64,000 bases of DNA from Flavobacterium amnicola (GCF_004122165.1 NZ_SBKO01000001.1:1178001-1242000), one strand, 5' to 3'. Positions 10,082-18,419 are shown, counted from the stretch's first letter. Program-made: numbers and translations. The notes: a model not told the origin generated them from the sequence alone.

Positions 10082-10111
10082 CAAATGTATGAAAGCAAAT
10101 TGAATTACAAA
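10082..10111 (-). promoter_or_regulatory. metK: metK promoter
   Basis: On the minus strand TTTG (10111-10108) and TACATTTG (10089-10082) are 18 bases apart, matching the Bacteroidota consensus. Transcription would start close to the SAM-II element, about 15 bases before its P1 stem. The rest of the 362-base gap between metK and the Met leader (9952-10313) holds only the divergent leader promoter and featureless AT-rich DNA. Confidence 0.75.
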
Positions 10112-10245
10112 TTAATATTGACTTTATTTTTTATAACTCGCTGAAATTTAAGTTGGTGAATTCTTGTTTTTTAAGATTTTAATTTTATTCAAAATATTTT
10201 AATTAGAATAAAAAACTGGTTTGTTTATTTAAAATAATAAAAAAT

Positions 10246-10295
10246 AGAAAAATAATCTATTAATGTTTTTTTAAAAGAAAATATTTCTAATTTTG
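10246..10295 (+). promoter_or_regulatory. Promoter of the Met leader with shared upstream box
   Basis: -7 element TAATTTTG at 10288-10295. The box AGAAAAATAATCT lies at 10246-10258, ending 29 bases before the -7. The same 13 bases occur at identical spacing in front of the Cys leader (13215) and second Met leader (24935). A TTG-type -33 element is lacking at the expected place, which fits an activator-dependent promoter (inference). Confidence 0.65.
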
Positions 10296-10313
10296 CCTTG
10301 TTAAAATAAAGCA

Positions 10314-10388
10314 ATGAAAAAAGAATTTAAAAATATGATGGCATTCATGATGATGTGGAGGAATTCTGCAGAGGATGTTATGCTATAA
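10314..10388 (+). CDS. Methionine-rich attenuator leader peptide
   Basis: A 24-codon ORF starting about 18 bases after the -7 element. Seven of 24 residues are Met, including the run MMAFMMMW at residues 8-15, and it ends SAEDVML. The bases GCAGAGG (10368-10374, codons for A-E-D) are identical to the 3' arm of the terminator downstream and can pair with its 5' arm CCTCTGC (10410-10416). A ribosome stalled at the Met run leaves this arm free (antiterminator, read-through). A ribosome reaching the stop covers it and termination follows. It directly precedes methionine genes. The peptide itself probably has no other function. Confidence 0.85.
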   Translation: MKKEFKNMMAFMMMWRNSAEDVML

Positions 10389-10409
10389 ATTCAATCGAAA
10401 TAATAGTCA

Positions 10410-10436
10410 CCTCTGCTTTTGCAGAGGTTTTTTTTT
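10410..10436 (+). terminator. Attenuator terminator ahead of metB
   Basis: Stem CCTCTGC / GCAGAGG with loop TTTT followed by nine T. Its 5' arm is shared with the antiterminator formed with 10368-10374. It ends 24 bases before the metB start. Confidence 0.88.
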
Positions 10437-10460
10437 ACTAAACATTAAACAACATAAATT

Positions 10461-11633
10461 ATGCAACTGGAAACATTATTAGCAAATATCACACAACATT
10501 GTAACACCATAGATGCTTATGGAGCGACACATCTTCCGATATATAATACAGCGACCTTCGATTTAAAACGACAATTCGGATGTGATAAGGTGTATGATTA
10601 TTCGCGTACTGACAATCCTACCCGTAATGCATTAGAGGAGATTTTTACACTAGCTGAAAATGGCGCAGGCGGTGTGTGTACAAACACAGGGATTGCGGCT
10701 ATTTCTTTGTTGTTTGAAACGGTATTGAAATCGGGTGATGTTGTTTTGGTTGAAAAAGATTGTTACGGAGGAACGTATCGTTTGCTGAATGTACTTTTTG
10801 AAAAAAATAATATCCAAACGTTTTATGCTGATTTTACCGAAGAAGAAGAGGTGGAAGAAATCTTGAAAAACAATGCTATCCGATTGGTGTTGTGTGAATC
10901 GCCTACAAATCCTGGGTTGAAAATTATCGATTTGGAAAGTATTGCAAAGAGGGTTAAAAAGTATGATTCACTATTTGCGGTCGATAACAGTATGGCTACA
11001 TTCGCTTCGCAGCGACCATTGGATTTAGGTGCTGATTTCTCTTTGTTTTCTGCTACTAAATTTATATCCGGTCATGGAAGTGTAGTGGCGGGTGCTATTG
11101 TGGCAAAATCTCAGGATTGGGCTGAAAAATTGCAGTATTTTTCGAATGCACAAGGAAGGGCTCAAAGTCCATTTGATGTTTTTTTAGTTTCCCTTGGTCT
11201 GCCAACATTGGTCTACAGAATGAAAACACAAGAGCAAAGTGCCTTGCGTTTAGCCCAATATTTACTGGAAATTCCGGAAGTTATTGATGTGAAATTTCCT
11301 GGTTTGCCATCTCATCCGCAATACGAATTGGTAAAGAGACAGATGAAAATTGTGCCTTCGGTCTTAACAGTGCAATTGGAAAGTGAAGCGCTAGCAGAAG
11401 CGTTGATTAAAAATTCAAAATTGTTCGGCGAGAAAGTTTCTTTCGGAACGGCTGATTCTCGTTTGGAAATTCCGGCAAGAATGAGTCATGCGACTTATTC
11501 TGAAGCAGATTTAAAGAAAATTGGTTTAACAAAAGCGACCGTGAGAATTTCTGTGGGTTTGGAAGATACTGAAGATTTAATTCAGGATTTGAAACAGGCA
11601 ATTGCATCGGTGGTTTTAAAATGCGTGAATTAA
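10461..11633 (+). CDS. metB: Cystathionine gamma-synthase family enzyme (trans-sulfuration PLP enzyme)
   Basis: 390 residues, Cys/Met-metabolism PLP family. The PLP lysine is K200 in SATKFISGHGSVVAGAIV. YDYSRTDNPTRNALE (phosphate-binding Tyr/Arg) is near 44, and the SPFDVFLVSLGLPTL segment near 238 aligns with the MetB group. It probably makes cystathionine from an activated homoserine and cysteine; O-acetylhomoserine sulfhydrylase or a lyase cannot be excluded. It is preceded by the Met attenuator and its stop overlaps by one base the start of a second trans-sulfuration enzyme (TAATG). The acyl donor would be O-acetylhomoserine from metX at 25.3 kb. Confidence 0.85.
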   Translation: MQLETLLANITQHCNTIDAYGATHLPIYNTATFDLKRQFGCDKVYDYSRTDNPTRNALEEIFTLAENGAGGVCTNTGIAAISLLFETVLKSGDVVLVEKDCYGGTYRLLNVLFEKNNIQTFYADFTEEEEVEEILKNNAIRLVLCESPTNPGLKIIDLESIAKRVKKYDSLFAVDNSMATFASQRPLDLGADFSLFSATKFISGHGSVVAGAIVAKSQDWAEKLQYFSNAQGRAQSPFDVFLVSLGLPTLVYRMKTQEQSALRLAQYLLEIPEVIDVKFPGLPSHPQYELVKRQMKIVPSVLTVQLESEALAEALIKNSKLFGEKVSFGTADSRLEIPARMSHATYSEADLKKIGLTKATVRISVGLEDTEDLIQDLKQAIASVVLKCVN

Positions 11634-13114
11634 TGAGCGATTATCTGTGTCATATTCCATGTGGTGAAGCGTTGCCATTTCTAAATCCGCATGCGGTTTC
11701 GGTGAGTTTGCCTACACTTGATGATGTGATTGGCTATGAAGAAGGTGATATTTCCGTAATTGGAAAAATGAAATCAGGCTATCCGAGATTTTTCAGAAAC
11801 AAACAAGTACAAGTATTACTGGATTACGTTGTGGAGCGATTTGAGGTTGCTGCTGATTTGATTTTGTTGCCTATAACATCGTTGAAAGCATATGGGATTT
11901 TGTCATATTTGATTCAAGATAAGTTGGATTATATAGAATTGGATGGAAATGTTTTTGTACTTCTGAATCAAAACGACAGCCGAATCCAACAAATCAAAGA
12001 TTATATTCGAAACGCAGGACTAATCATTAGTTCGCGTCAAGCAGAATCAACTTTGTGTAATTTGGGGCTTTTGGAAAAACCTTTTGAAGAGGATAGAGTA
12101 GTATCAGGGCATAATGCGGTGGTCTCTGTTTTGTCGGATGCTTATAAGGCAAAGACTGAAAATGTGGTGCTGACCAATTCGGGAGCAAATGCTTTTTTTG
12201 CGGTTTGTGAAGGTTTGGTTTCATCTGAAAAATCAAAAGAAAAAAATGTTGTCGTGCAGTTGGGTTGGTTGTATGTAGATACGATGGAAGTCATTCAGAA
12301 AAGAAGCCAACAATCGTATTTGCAATTAAATGTCCATGATTTACAACAATTGGAAAGCTGGTTGCAAGTTAATCATACAAAAGTGTCGGTTGTAGTGACG
12401 GAAGTGGTTTCGAATCCTAAAATTCAATGTGTAGATATTATTGCTTTGTATTCGATTTGTAAAAAATACCGAGTAAAATTGGTGTTAGATGCTACTTTGA
12501 TAACGCCTTTTAATGCTTCAGTTTTACAATATTGCGATGTAGCTGTAGAGAGTTTGTCTAAGTTTGCTTGTGGAAAAGGTGATGTCTTGATGGGGGTGAT
12601 TTTTGTTGCTGAATCATCCGGAATTTCACCTGAAATTTTTGAAATTTTTGTAGTGCCACCTCACAAGAATGAAGCGGATAGGATAGGTTTCGAAATTGTG
12701 GATTATGAAAAAAGGGTTTTAAAATCTTCTGAAAATACGAAGCAGTTAATAGAAGTGCTTACTCAAAAAAAAGCAATAAAAAAGGTTTGGAGTGTCTTGG
12801 AAAATGCTTCGGCTGAAAATTATAAAAAACTCAATAATTCTGGAGTCATCCCAGGTTTGTTGACAATTGAATTGGAAGAGGATATCGCACCGTATTATGA
12901 TCAATTACAAGTCGCTAAAGGACCAAGTTTGGGAACCGAATTTACGTTGGTGATGCCTTATGTGTATTTGGCACATTATGAATTGACAAAATCGGAAGAA
13001 GGAATAAAATTATTACACGAAAAAGGTATGAATCCTAATATCTTGAGGGTTTCTGTCGGTAACGAACGCATTGAAGATATTATAAGGGTTTTTAATTCGG
13101 TTTTTGAAGAGTGA
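11633..13114 (+). CDS. Str2-like cystathionine gamma-synthase (PLP-dependent)
   Basis: 493 residues from the ATG overlapping the metB stop; another in-frame ATG at 11621 adds four residues. It is longer than bacterial MetB. The N-terminal region is distinctive: GEALPFLNPHAVSVSLPT, VIGYEEGD, KMKSGYPRFF. From memory this is the opening of fungal cystathionine gamma-synthase Str2 (PHA-SVSLPT-GYEEGE-GYPRFF). The PLP lysine is likely in ESLSKFACGKGDVLMG near residue 310, with the substrate-binding region DATLITPFNA before it. The C-terminus (LRVSVGNERIEDIIRVF) is typical of the superfamily. It may be a second synthase, a sulfhydrylase, or a partner subunit of the upstream enzyme. Same transcript as metB under Met attenuation. 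Confidence 0.78.
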   Translation: MSDYLCHIPCGEALPFLNPHAVSVSLPTLDDVIGYEEGDISVIGKMKSGYPRFFRNKQVQVLLDYVVERFEVAADLILLPITSLKAYGILSYLIQDKLDYIELDGNVFVLLNQNDSRIQQIKDYIRNAGLIISSRQAESTLCNLGLLEKPFEEDRVVSGHNAVVSVLSDAYKAKTENVVLTNSGANAFFAVCEGLVSSEKSKEKNVVVQLGWLYVDTMEVIQKRSQQSYLQLNVHDLQQLESWLQVNHTKVSVVVTEVVSNPKIQCVDIIALYSICKKYRVKLVLDATLITPFNASVLQYCDVAVESLSKFACGKGDVLMGVIFVAESSGISPEIFEIFVVPPHKNEADRIGFEIVDYEKRVLKSSENTKQLIEVLTQKKAIKKVWSVLENASAENYKKLNNSGVIPGLLTIELEEDIAPYYDQLQVAKGPSLGTEFTLVMPYVYLAHYELTKSEEGIKLLHEKGMNPNILRVSVGNERIEDIIRVFNSVFEE

Positions 13115-13214
13115 TAAAAGAATTAGAATACTGCTTTTTCGTAAATTATTATTCTGATTAAGAATAAAAATTTAGAACTGAAATCTAAAAACAATAGTTT
13201 AATTAACAAAATAC

Positions 13215-13264
13215 AGAAAAATAATCTTTAAAACTTGTATTTAAAGAAAATTAATCTACATTTG
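13215..13264 (+). promoter_or_regulatory. Promoter of the cysteine operon with shared upstream box
   Basis: TTG at 13235-13237, 19-base spacer, TACATTTG at 13257-13264. The box AGAAAAATAATCT at 13215-13227 ends 29 bases before the -7 element, as in both Met leader promoters. Confidence 0.75.
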
Positions 13265-13285
13265 CAAAGTTGAAAATTAATAAAA

Positions 13286-13354
13286 ATGAAACAGACAATT
13301 TGTATTACTTGTTGCTTCATGGGGAAGATTTCCGCAGGGGACAGTATTGTATAA
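13286..13354 (+). CDS. Cysteine-rich attenuator leader peptide 1
   Basis: 22 codons, with Cys at residues 6, 9 and 10 (CITCCF), then MGKISAGDSIV. GCAGGGG at 13334-13340 can pair with CCTCTGC (13379-13385), the 5' arm of the following terminator (one G-U pair). The A-G-D codons sit where the Met leader has A-E-D, and the terminator is almost the same, so this is probably a relative of the Met leader with its sensor codons changed to Cys. It precedes the sulfate assimilation operon. Confidence 0.82.
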   Translation: MKQTICITCCFMGKISAGDSIV

Positions 13355-13376
13355 ATTGTTTTGCAATATATTAAAG

Positions 13377-13404
13377 AACCTCTGCCGCAAGCAGAGGTTT
13401 TTTT
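13377..13404 (+). terminator. Attenuator terminator 1 of the cysteine operon
   Basis: AACCTCTGC / GCAGAGGTT with loop CGCAA, then a T-run to 13404. It competes with pairing of its 5' arm to 13334-13340. Confidence 0.85.
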
Positions 13405-13441
13405 GTTTAAAAGAATTTAAATTATCAGAAGAAAATAAATA

Positions 13442-13534
13442 ATGTCAAAAAGAATTATAAATAAGATGTCAAACTGTTGTTGTGCGAAGTGCTGTAAGCA
13501 CTCCAACTCTCTATTGCCATATATGAAGACTTAA
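13442..13534 (+). CDS. Cysteine-rich attenuator leader peptide 2
   Basis: 30 codons lying between terminators 1 and 2. Five cysteines are clustered at residues 12-18 (CCCAKCC). GACT at 13528-13531, overlapping the last codons, can pair with AGTC (13557-13560), reinforced by the nested hairpin TTATAGT / ACTATAA (13540-13556). This fold would take the 5' arm of terminator 2. A ribosome stalled on the Cys cluster permits it; one at the stop blocks it. The arrangement implies a second charged-tRNA-Cys checkpoint in series with the first. Confidence 0.78.
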   Translation: MSKRIINKMSNCCCAKCCKHSNSLLPYMKT

Positions 13535-13554
13535 TCTTGTTATAGTTCCACTAT

Positions 13555-13592
13555 AAAGTCCTTTTGGTAATAGCTCCAAAAGGACTTTTTTA
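13555..13592 (+). terminator. Attenuator terminator 2 of the cysteine operon
   Basis: Twelve-base stem AAGTCCTTTTGG / CCAAAAGGACTT with an 8-base loop and a T-run, ending about 25 bases before cysH. Its 5' arm overlaps the alternative pairing with 13528-13531. Confidence 0.85.
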
Positions 13593-13616
13593 TTTTAAAA
13601 CAACAAACAAAAACAA

Positions 13617-14312
13617 ATGAGTACTAGTTTTTTAAATCAATTATCGCAAATCGAAAACTTGGAGGATGGATTGCGTTTTCTCTCGGAAAATTTTAAAGAT
13701 AAAATTGTTTTTTCCACGAGTTTCGGAATCGAAGATCAGGTAATCAGTCATGCGGTGTTCCATCAGAAATTAAAAAATGTGGAAACTTTTACCTTAGATA
13801 CCGGACGATTATTCCCGGAAACCTATGCCGTTTGGGATAAAACCTTGCTACAATACAATCAGCCCATTCGGGTGTATTATCCAGATGCCGATGATTTGGA
13901 AACCTATGTCAACCAAAACGGTATCAATGGTTTTTATAATTCGGTTAGTCTTCGAAAAGAATGTTGTCATATCCGAAAAGTAGTGCCGTTGAAAAAAGCG
14001 TTGAAAGGGGCTAAAATTTGGATAACTGGGTTACGGGCAGAACAATCAGACAACCGAAATGACTTCGAAATCATTCAATGGGACGAACAAAATCAGTTGT
14101 ACAAATACAATCCGTTGTTGTATTGGACAACAGATGAAGTGCTTCATTATTTAAAACAGAAAGGAGTACCCTACAATACATTACACGATCAGAATTTTAT
14201 CAGCATCGGATGTGCACCCTGTACTAGAGCAGTGCGGCAGGGTGAAGATTTCAGAGCAGGACGCTGGTGGTGGGAAGACCAAACCAAAAAAGAATGTGGA
14301 TTACATCAATAA
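13617..14312 (+). CDS. cysH: Assimilatory adenylyl-sulfate (APS) reductase
   Basis: 231 residues. It reduces APS to sulfite with thioredoxin. Two Cys pairs, KECCHIRKV near residue 119 and IGCAPCTRAV near 202, are the ligands of the [4Fe-4S] cluster that marks APS rather than PAPS reductases. The C-terminal ECGLH carries the catalytic thiol. The pyrophosphatase-type loop FSTSFGIEDQ is near residue 33 and LDTGRLFPETY near 59. The absence of an APS kinase (cysC) in this operon agrees with direct use of APS. First structural gene after two Cys attenuators. Confidence 0.95.
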   Translation: MSTSFLNQLSQIENLEDGLRFLSENFKDKIVFSTSFGIEDQVISHAVFHQKLKNVETFTLDTGRLFPETYAVWDKTLLQYNQPIRVYYPDADDLETYVNQNGINGFYNSVSLRKECCHIRKVVPLKKALKGAKIWITGLRAEQSDNRNDFEIIQWDEQNQLYKYNPLLYWTTDEVLHYLKQKGVPYNTLHDQNFISIGCAPCTRAVRQGEDFRAGRWWWEDQTKKECGLHQ

Positions 14313-14330
14313 ATCAAAAGAGAAAAACAA

Positions 14331-15236
14331 ATGTCAATATCAAATAATTATTTAGAGCAATTAGAAAACGAAGCGATTTATATTCTTCGTGAAACGGCGG
14401 CACAATTTGAAAAACCGGCACTATTGTTTTCAGGAGGAAAAGATTCAATTGTGTTGGTGCATTTGGCGCTGAAAGCCTTTCGACCAGGAAAATTTCCATT
14501 TCCATTGGTACATATTGATACAGGACATAATTTTCCAGAAGCGATTGCCTTCAGAGATAAATTAGTCCATGAAATTGGCGAAAAACTAATTGTTGGAAAT
14601 GTAGAAGACAGTATAAAAAAATACAATTTAAAAGAAACGGCAGGCAAATTTCCTTCTCGGAATGCTTTGCAAACCTATTCTTTACTCGACACGATTCAGG
14701 AAAATGAATTTGACGCCTGCATTGGTGGAGCGCGTCGCGACGAGGAAAAAGCAAGAGCGAAAGAACGTATTTTTTCGGTACGTGATGATTTTGGTCAGTG
14801 GGATCCTAAGTTGCAACGTCCTGAATTATGGGATGTTTTAAATGGGAAAGTACAAAAAGGACATAACGTACGGGTCTTTCCAATCAGTAATTGGACCGAA
14901 TTAGATGTGTGGAATTACATTCAAAAATACAATATCGAATTGCCAAGTCTGTATTTCGCCCATAACAGAGAATGCATACTGCACCAGGATAAATTAGTGG
15001 CAACGTCACAATTTATTCAGCCAGAAAAACACGATACGGTAGTAGTTGAAAAAGTACGCTATAGGACCGTTGGTGATATGACCTGTACCGCCGCAGTTCC
15101 TTCTTCCGCCGCAACAATTCAGGATATTATTGAAGATATTATTCAAACCAGAATCAGCGAAAGAGGCCAAACCCGATTAGACGATCAATTATCGGAAGCT
15201 GCCATGGAAGACCGAAAAAAACAAGGATATTTTTAA
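14331..15236 (+). CDS. cysD: Sulfate adenylyltransferase small subunit
   Basis: 301 residues. With CysN it makes APS from sulfate and ATP in the cytosol. The PP-loop SGGKDSIVLVHLAL is near residue 35; GGARRDEEKARAKERIFS near 131 and the RFPQ-like ending region are typical of CysD. It starts 18 bases after cysH and 18 bases before cysN, in one operon. Confidence 0.96.
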   Translation: MSISNNYLEQLENEAIYILRETAAQFEKPALLFSGGKDSIVLVHLALKAFRPGKFPFPLVHIDTGHNFPEAIAFRDKLVHEIGEKLIVGNVEDSIKKYNLKETAGKFPSRNALQTYSLLDTIQENEFDACIGGARRDEEKARAKERIFSVRDDFGQWDPKLQRPELWDVLNGKVQKGHNVRVFPISNWTELDVWNYIQKYNIELPSLYFAHNRECILHQDKLVATSQFIQPEKHDTVVVEKVRYRTVGDMTCTAAVPSSAATIQDIIEDIIQTRISERGQTRLDDQLSEAAMEDRKKQGYF

Positions 15237-15254
15237 GCTTAAAGCAACAAGAAA

Positions 15255-16487
15255 ATGAACACATTACGATTTATAACAGCAGGAAACGTAGACGATGGTA
15301 AAAGTACCTTGATAGGACGCTTACTTTATGATTCCGACAGCATACATACTGACCAGTTAGGCGTTTTGCAAAAGCAAACGAAACAAGAAGGAGTGGATAT
15401 TGATTTATCACTAATTACCGATGGTCTTCGTGCCGAACGCGAACAAGGAATTACCATTGATGTAGCCTATAAGTATTTTTCAACCAAGAAAAGAAAATTC
15501 ATCATTGCCGATGCGCCTGGCCATGAGCAATATACCCGAAATATGGTTACGGGTGCGTCCAATTCGGATTTGATTATTCTATTGGTAGATGCGCGTAAAG
15601 GAATTACTGAACAAACCAAACGTCACGCCAGTATCGGTTCGCTGATGGGGATTAAAAAAGCCATCATCGCTATCAATAAAATTGATTTGCTGAATTATTC
15701 TGAACCGACTTTCAACCAAATTAAAGCCGATTTTGAAACGATTAAAAAAGAATTGAAATATGATGCCGTGACATACATTCCGGTAAGTGCTTTGGTTGGA
15801 GATAATATTGTTCGAAAATCAGAAAATACACCTTGGTACCAAGGAAAGGCGTTGCTGGAAACGTTAGAATCGGTTGAATTAAATACAACGGAAGATCTGG
15901 CTTCGCGATTTCAAGTGCAATGGGTAATTCGTCCAAAAGATGAGAAGTATCACGACTACCGAGGGTATGCTGGACTAGTATTGAGCGGAGCGTATAAAGT
16001 AGGTGATATAGTGACAATCCTTCCAGCTCGAATCGAAACAAAAATTGTAAAAGTGGAGAAAAATGGGGAAGAAATTAATTGGGCACTAGCGGGTGATAAT
16101 GTGGTGCTGCACTTTGAAAAAGAAATAGACATCAGTCGTGGTGATACTGTCGTATTGTCAAACGAACTGCCTACTGAGTCTGCCGAAATTACTTCATGGA
16201 TTTCTTGGTTGGATACACAGCCATTTCAATTGGGAAAAACGTATTTGTTACAACATCGTTTTAAAAATGTAAGGGTAAAGGTGCAGGCGATAAATCAGAA
16301 ATGGAATGTCAACGATTGGGAATTTACGAAGGATACAACGATAGGATTAAATGATATAGCTCAAATTAGTCTGAAAACCAATCAGCCATTGTTTTATGAT
16401 CCGTTTGATAAAAATCCAAAATCGGGAAATGCTATACTGATAGATGAAACAAGTTATAACACGGTGGGAGCCTTAATGTTTTTGTAA
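15255..16487 (+). CDS. cysN: Sulfate adenylyltransferase large subunit (GTPase)
   Basis: 410 residues. A translation-factor-type GTPase that drives APS synthesis with CysD. G1 GNVDDGKSTLIGRLLYDS near residue 10, G3 DAPGHEQYTRNM near 85, G4 NKIDL near 142. It ends after the EF-Tu-like beta domains (DETSYNTVGALMFL); there is no fused CysC kinase domain. Confidence 0.96.
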   Translation: MNTLRFITAGNVDDGKSTLIGRLLYDSDSIHTDQLGVLQKQTKQEGVDIDLSLITDGLRAEREQGITIDVAYKYFSTKKRKFIIADAPGHEQYTRNMVTGASNSDLIILLVDARKGITEQTKRHASIGSLMGIKKAIIAINKIDLLNYSEPTFNQIKADFETIKKELKYDAVTYIPVSALVGDNIVRKSENTPWYQGKALLETLESVELNTTEDLASRFQVQWVIRPKDEKYHDYRGYAGLVLSGAYKVGDIVTILPARIETKIVKVEKNGEEINWALAGDNVVLHFEKEIDISRGDTVVLSNELPTESAEITSWISWLDTQPFQLGKTYLLQHRFKNVRVKVQAINQKWNVNDWEFTKDTTIGLNDIAQISLKTNQPLFYDPFDKNPKSGNAILIDETSYNTVGALMFL

Positions 16488-16488
16488 T

Positions 16489-17304
16489 ATGTCCTATTCA
16501 ATTTACTTAAAAAATCAAGAAAGATCCCGAAATCCAATCAACAAAAAGAATGTTGAAGAATGGATTGACGAGCTGATCAATTGGTTGTTTGATATCAATC
16601 AGGAGTATAATAATTATCGATTTTTTCAGAATAAAGAAAAATTACTCCAAATTAAACTTCAGAATATTTTGGCTAAAACGGTCGAAGATACCAATCAAAT
16701 TGTAGTGTATTCCAATTACTTTTTCGAACAAATAGAAACGTTACACTATGTGTTGACCAATGATTTGGAAACTATTGTAAAATTTGATCCGGCAGCAAAA
16801 TCGAAAGAAGAAGTATTAATAGCTTATCCTGGATTTTTCGCCATTACCGCTTACCGAATTGCCAATGTGTTTTGGAAATTAAATGTACCTGTAATTCCTC
16901 GAATTATTACGGAATATGTGCATGGTAAGACGGGTATTGATATTCATCCCGGAGCCGAAATTGGAGAAAACTTTTTCATCGATCACGGAACAGGAATTGT
17001 AATTGGTGAAACTTCTAAAATTGGAAATAATGTAAAAATTTACCAAGGCGTAACGCTAGGAGCTTTGTCGGTTTCAAAAGAAAATGCTTCCGTAAAACGT
17101 CATCCAACCATTGAAAATAATGTAACCATTTATGCGAATGCCACCATTTTAGGAGGGAATACCATAATAGGTGAAAATTCAATAATTGGAGGTAATGTTT
17201 GGTTAACGCATTCGGTTCCTCAAAGTTCACTAGTGTATCATAAAAGCGAAATCGAAATCAAACAAAAAAGCGAATTCCCGGAAGCGTTGAATTACGTGAT
17301 TTAA
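16489..17304 (+). CDS. cysE: Serine O-acetyltransferase
   Basis: 271 residues; makes O-acetylserine for cysteine synthase. An alpha-helical N-terminal half is followed by the left-handed beta-helix of hexapeptide repeats (about 145-235), with HGKTGIDIHPGAEIG, FIDHGTGIVIGE (catalytic Asp-His) and GVTLGALS. The long N-terminus is like EpsC-type enzymes. It starts one base after the cysN stop. Many CysE enzymes are inhibited by cysteine; this cannot be judged here. Confidence 0.93.
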   Translation: MSYSIYLKNQERSRNPINKKNVEEWIDELINWLFDINQEYNNYRFFQNKEKLLQIKLQNILAKTVEDTNQIVVYSNYFFEQIETLHYVLTNDLETIVKFDPAAKSKEEVLIAYPGFFAITAYRIANVFWKLNVPVIPRIITEYVHGKTGIDIHPGAEIGENFFIDHGTGIVIGETSKIGNNVKIYQGVTLGALSVSKENASVKRHPTIENNVTIYANATILGGNTIIGENSIIGGNVWLTHSVPQSSLVYHKSEIEIKQKSEFPEALNYVI

Positions 17305-17380
17305 TAACTATCAGCGAATAATAATAAACAATACAGTAGAAATGACTCGAGCCTGACCCGAGCTATTGCGAATTGGCGAA

Positions 17381-17453
17381 GCAAAGGCGACAGCATCGAA
17401 ACATTAATAAAATAAAATCAAGCGAGATGACTTGAGCAAAAGCGACAGCATTG
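17381..17453 (+). repeat. Imperfect direct repeat between cysE and cysK
   Basis: GCAAAGGCGACAGCATCGA (17381-17399) recurs at 17436-17454 as GCAAAAGCGACAGCATTGA. The 206-base gap (17305-17510) is richer in GC than other gaps here and looks like decayed repeat DNA. No ORF or terminator seen. Confidence 0.45.
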
Positions 17454-17510
17454 AGCACACACGAGTGCTAGCGAACAGACGAAGTAAATAACAAATAAAC
17501 ACATAGCGAA

Positions 17511-18419
17511 ATGAAAGCAAATACTATTTTAGAAACCATAGGAAATACACCCGTGGTAAAAATCAATAAACTTTTTGGGAACAAAAATGTTTACATAAAA
17601 ATAGAAAGAAATAATCCCGGAAACAGTATCAAAGATCGTATTGCGTTAGCCATGATTGAAGATGCGGAAGCCAAAGGAATTTTAAAACCAGAAAGCGTTA
17701 TTGTCGAGCCCACTTCTGGAAATACTGGAATCGGATTGGCTTTGGTAGCTGCAGTGAAAGGTTATAAAGTGATTTTGGTAATGCCAGAATCGATGAGTGT
17801 AGAGCGTCGAAAGTTGATGGAGATTTATGGTGCCGAATTTGACCTTACACCCCGTGAAAAAGGAATGAAAGGAGCCATTGAACGTGCTGCCGAATTGGTG
17901 AATCAAACACCTAATGCCTGGTCGCCCTCACAGTTTAATAACCCAGCAAATATTGAAGTGCATCAAAAAACCACCGCTCAGGAAATCCTTGCCGATTTCC
18001 CCGACGGATTGGATTACATCATTACCGGTGTAGGAACAGGTGGGCATATTTCGGGCGTTGCTTCGGTGGTTAAAGCCAAATTTCCGAATGTTAAAGTGAT
18101 TGCAGTTGAACCAGAATTGTCACCTGTTTTAAGTGGTGGTAGTCCATCTCCGCATCCAATTCAAGGAATTGGTGCTGGCTTTGTTCCAGAAAATTACCAT
18201 GGAAGTTTAATTGATGAGGTGATTCAAGTTTCTAAAGAAGAAGCCTTTGGATACACCAGAAATATTGCCAAGCAAGAAGGAATTTTAGTCGGAATTTCAA
18301 CAGGGGCTTCATTAGCAGCCGTAGCCAAAAAAGTAGCGTCATTACCTGATGATGCGGTAGTATTAACCTTTAATTACGATACTGGCGAACGGTATCTTTC
18401 CATAGAAGGATTGTTCTAA
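17511..18419 (+). CDS. cysK: Cysteine synthase (O-acetylserine sulfhydrylase)
   Basis: 302 residues, PLP fold type II. The PLP lysine is in [16 protein letters not shown] near residue 43, the substrate loop [13 protein letters not shown] near 67, and the phosphate loop [10 protein letters not shown] near 174. Joins sulfide with O-acetylserine made by the preceding CysE. CysK and CysM types cannot be separated with confidence. Confidence 0.93.
   Translation: MKANTILETIGNTPVVKINKLFGNKNVYIKIERNNPGNSIKDRIALAMIEDAEAKGILKPESVIVEPTSGNTGIGLALVAAVKGYKVILVMPESMSVERRKLMEIYGAEFDLTPREKGMKGAIERAAELVNQTPNAWSPSQFNNPANIEVHQKTTAQEILADFPDGLDYIITGVGTGGHISGVASVVKAKFPNVKVIAVEPELSPVLSGGSPSPHPIQGIGAGFVPENYHGSLIDEVIQVSKEEAFGYTRNIAKQEGILVGISTGASLAAVAKKVASLPDDAVVLTFNYDTGERYLSIEGLF

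Noticed and set aside
17305..17510. Small RNA or attenuator between cysE and cysK
   Set aside because: Only imperfect direct repeats were seen; no strong hairpin with T-run, promoter or leader ORF.
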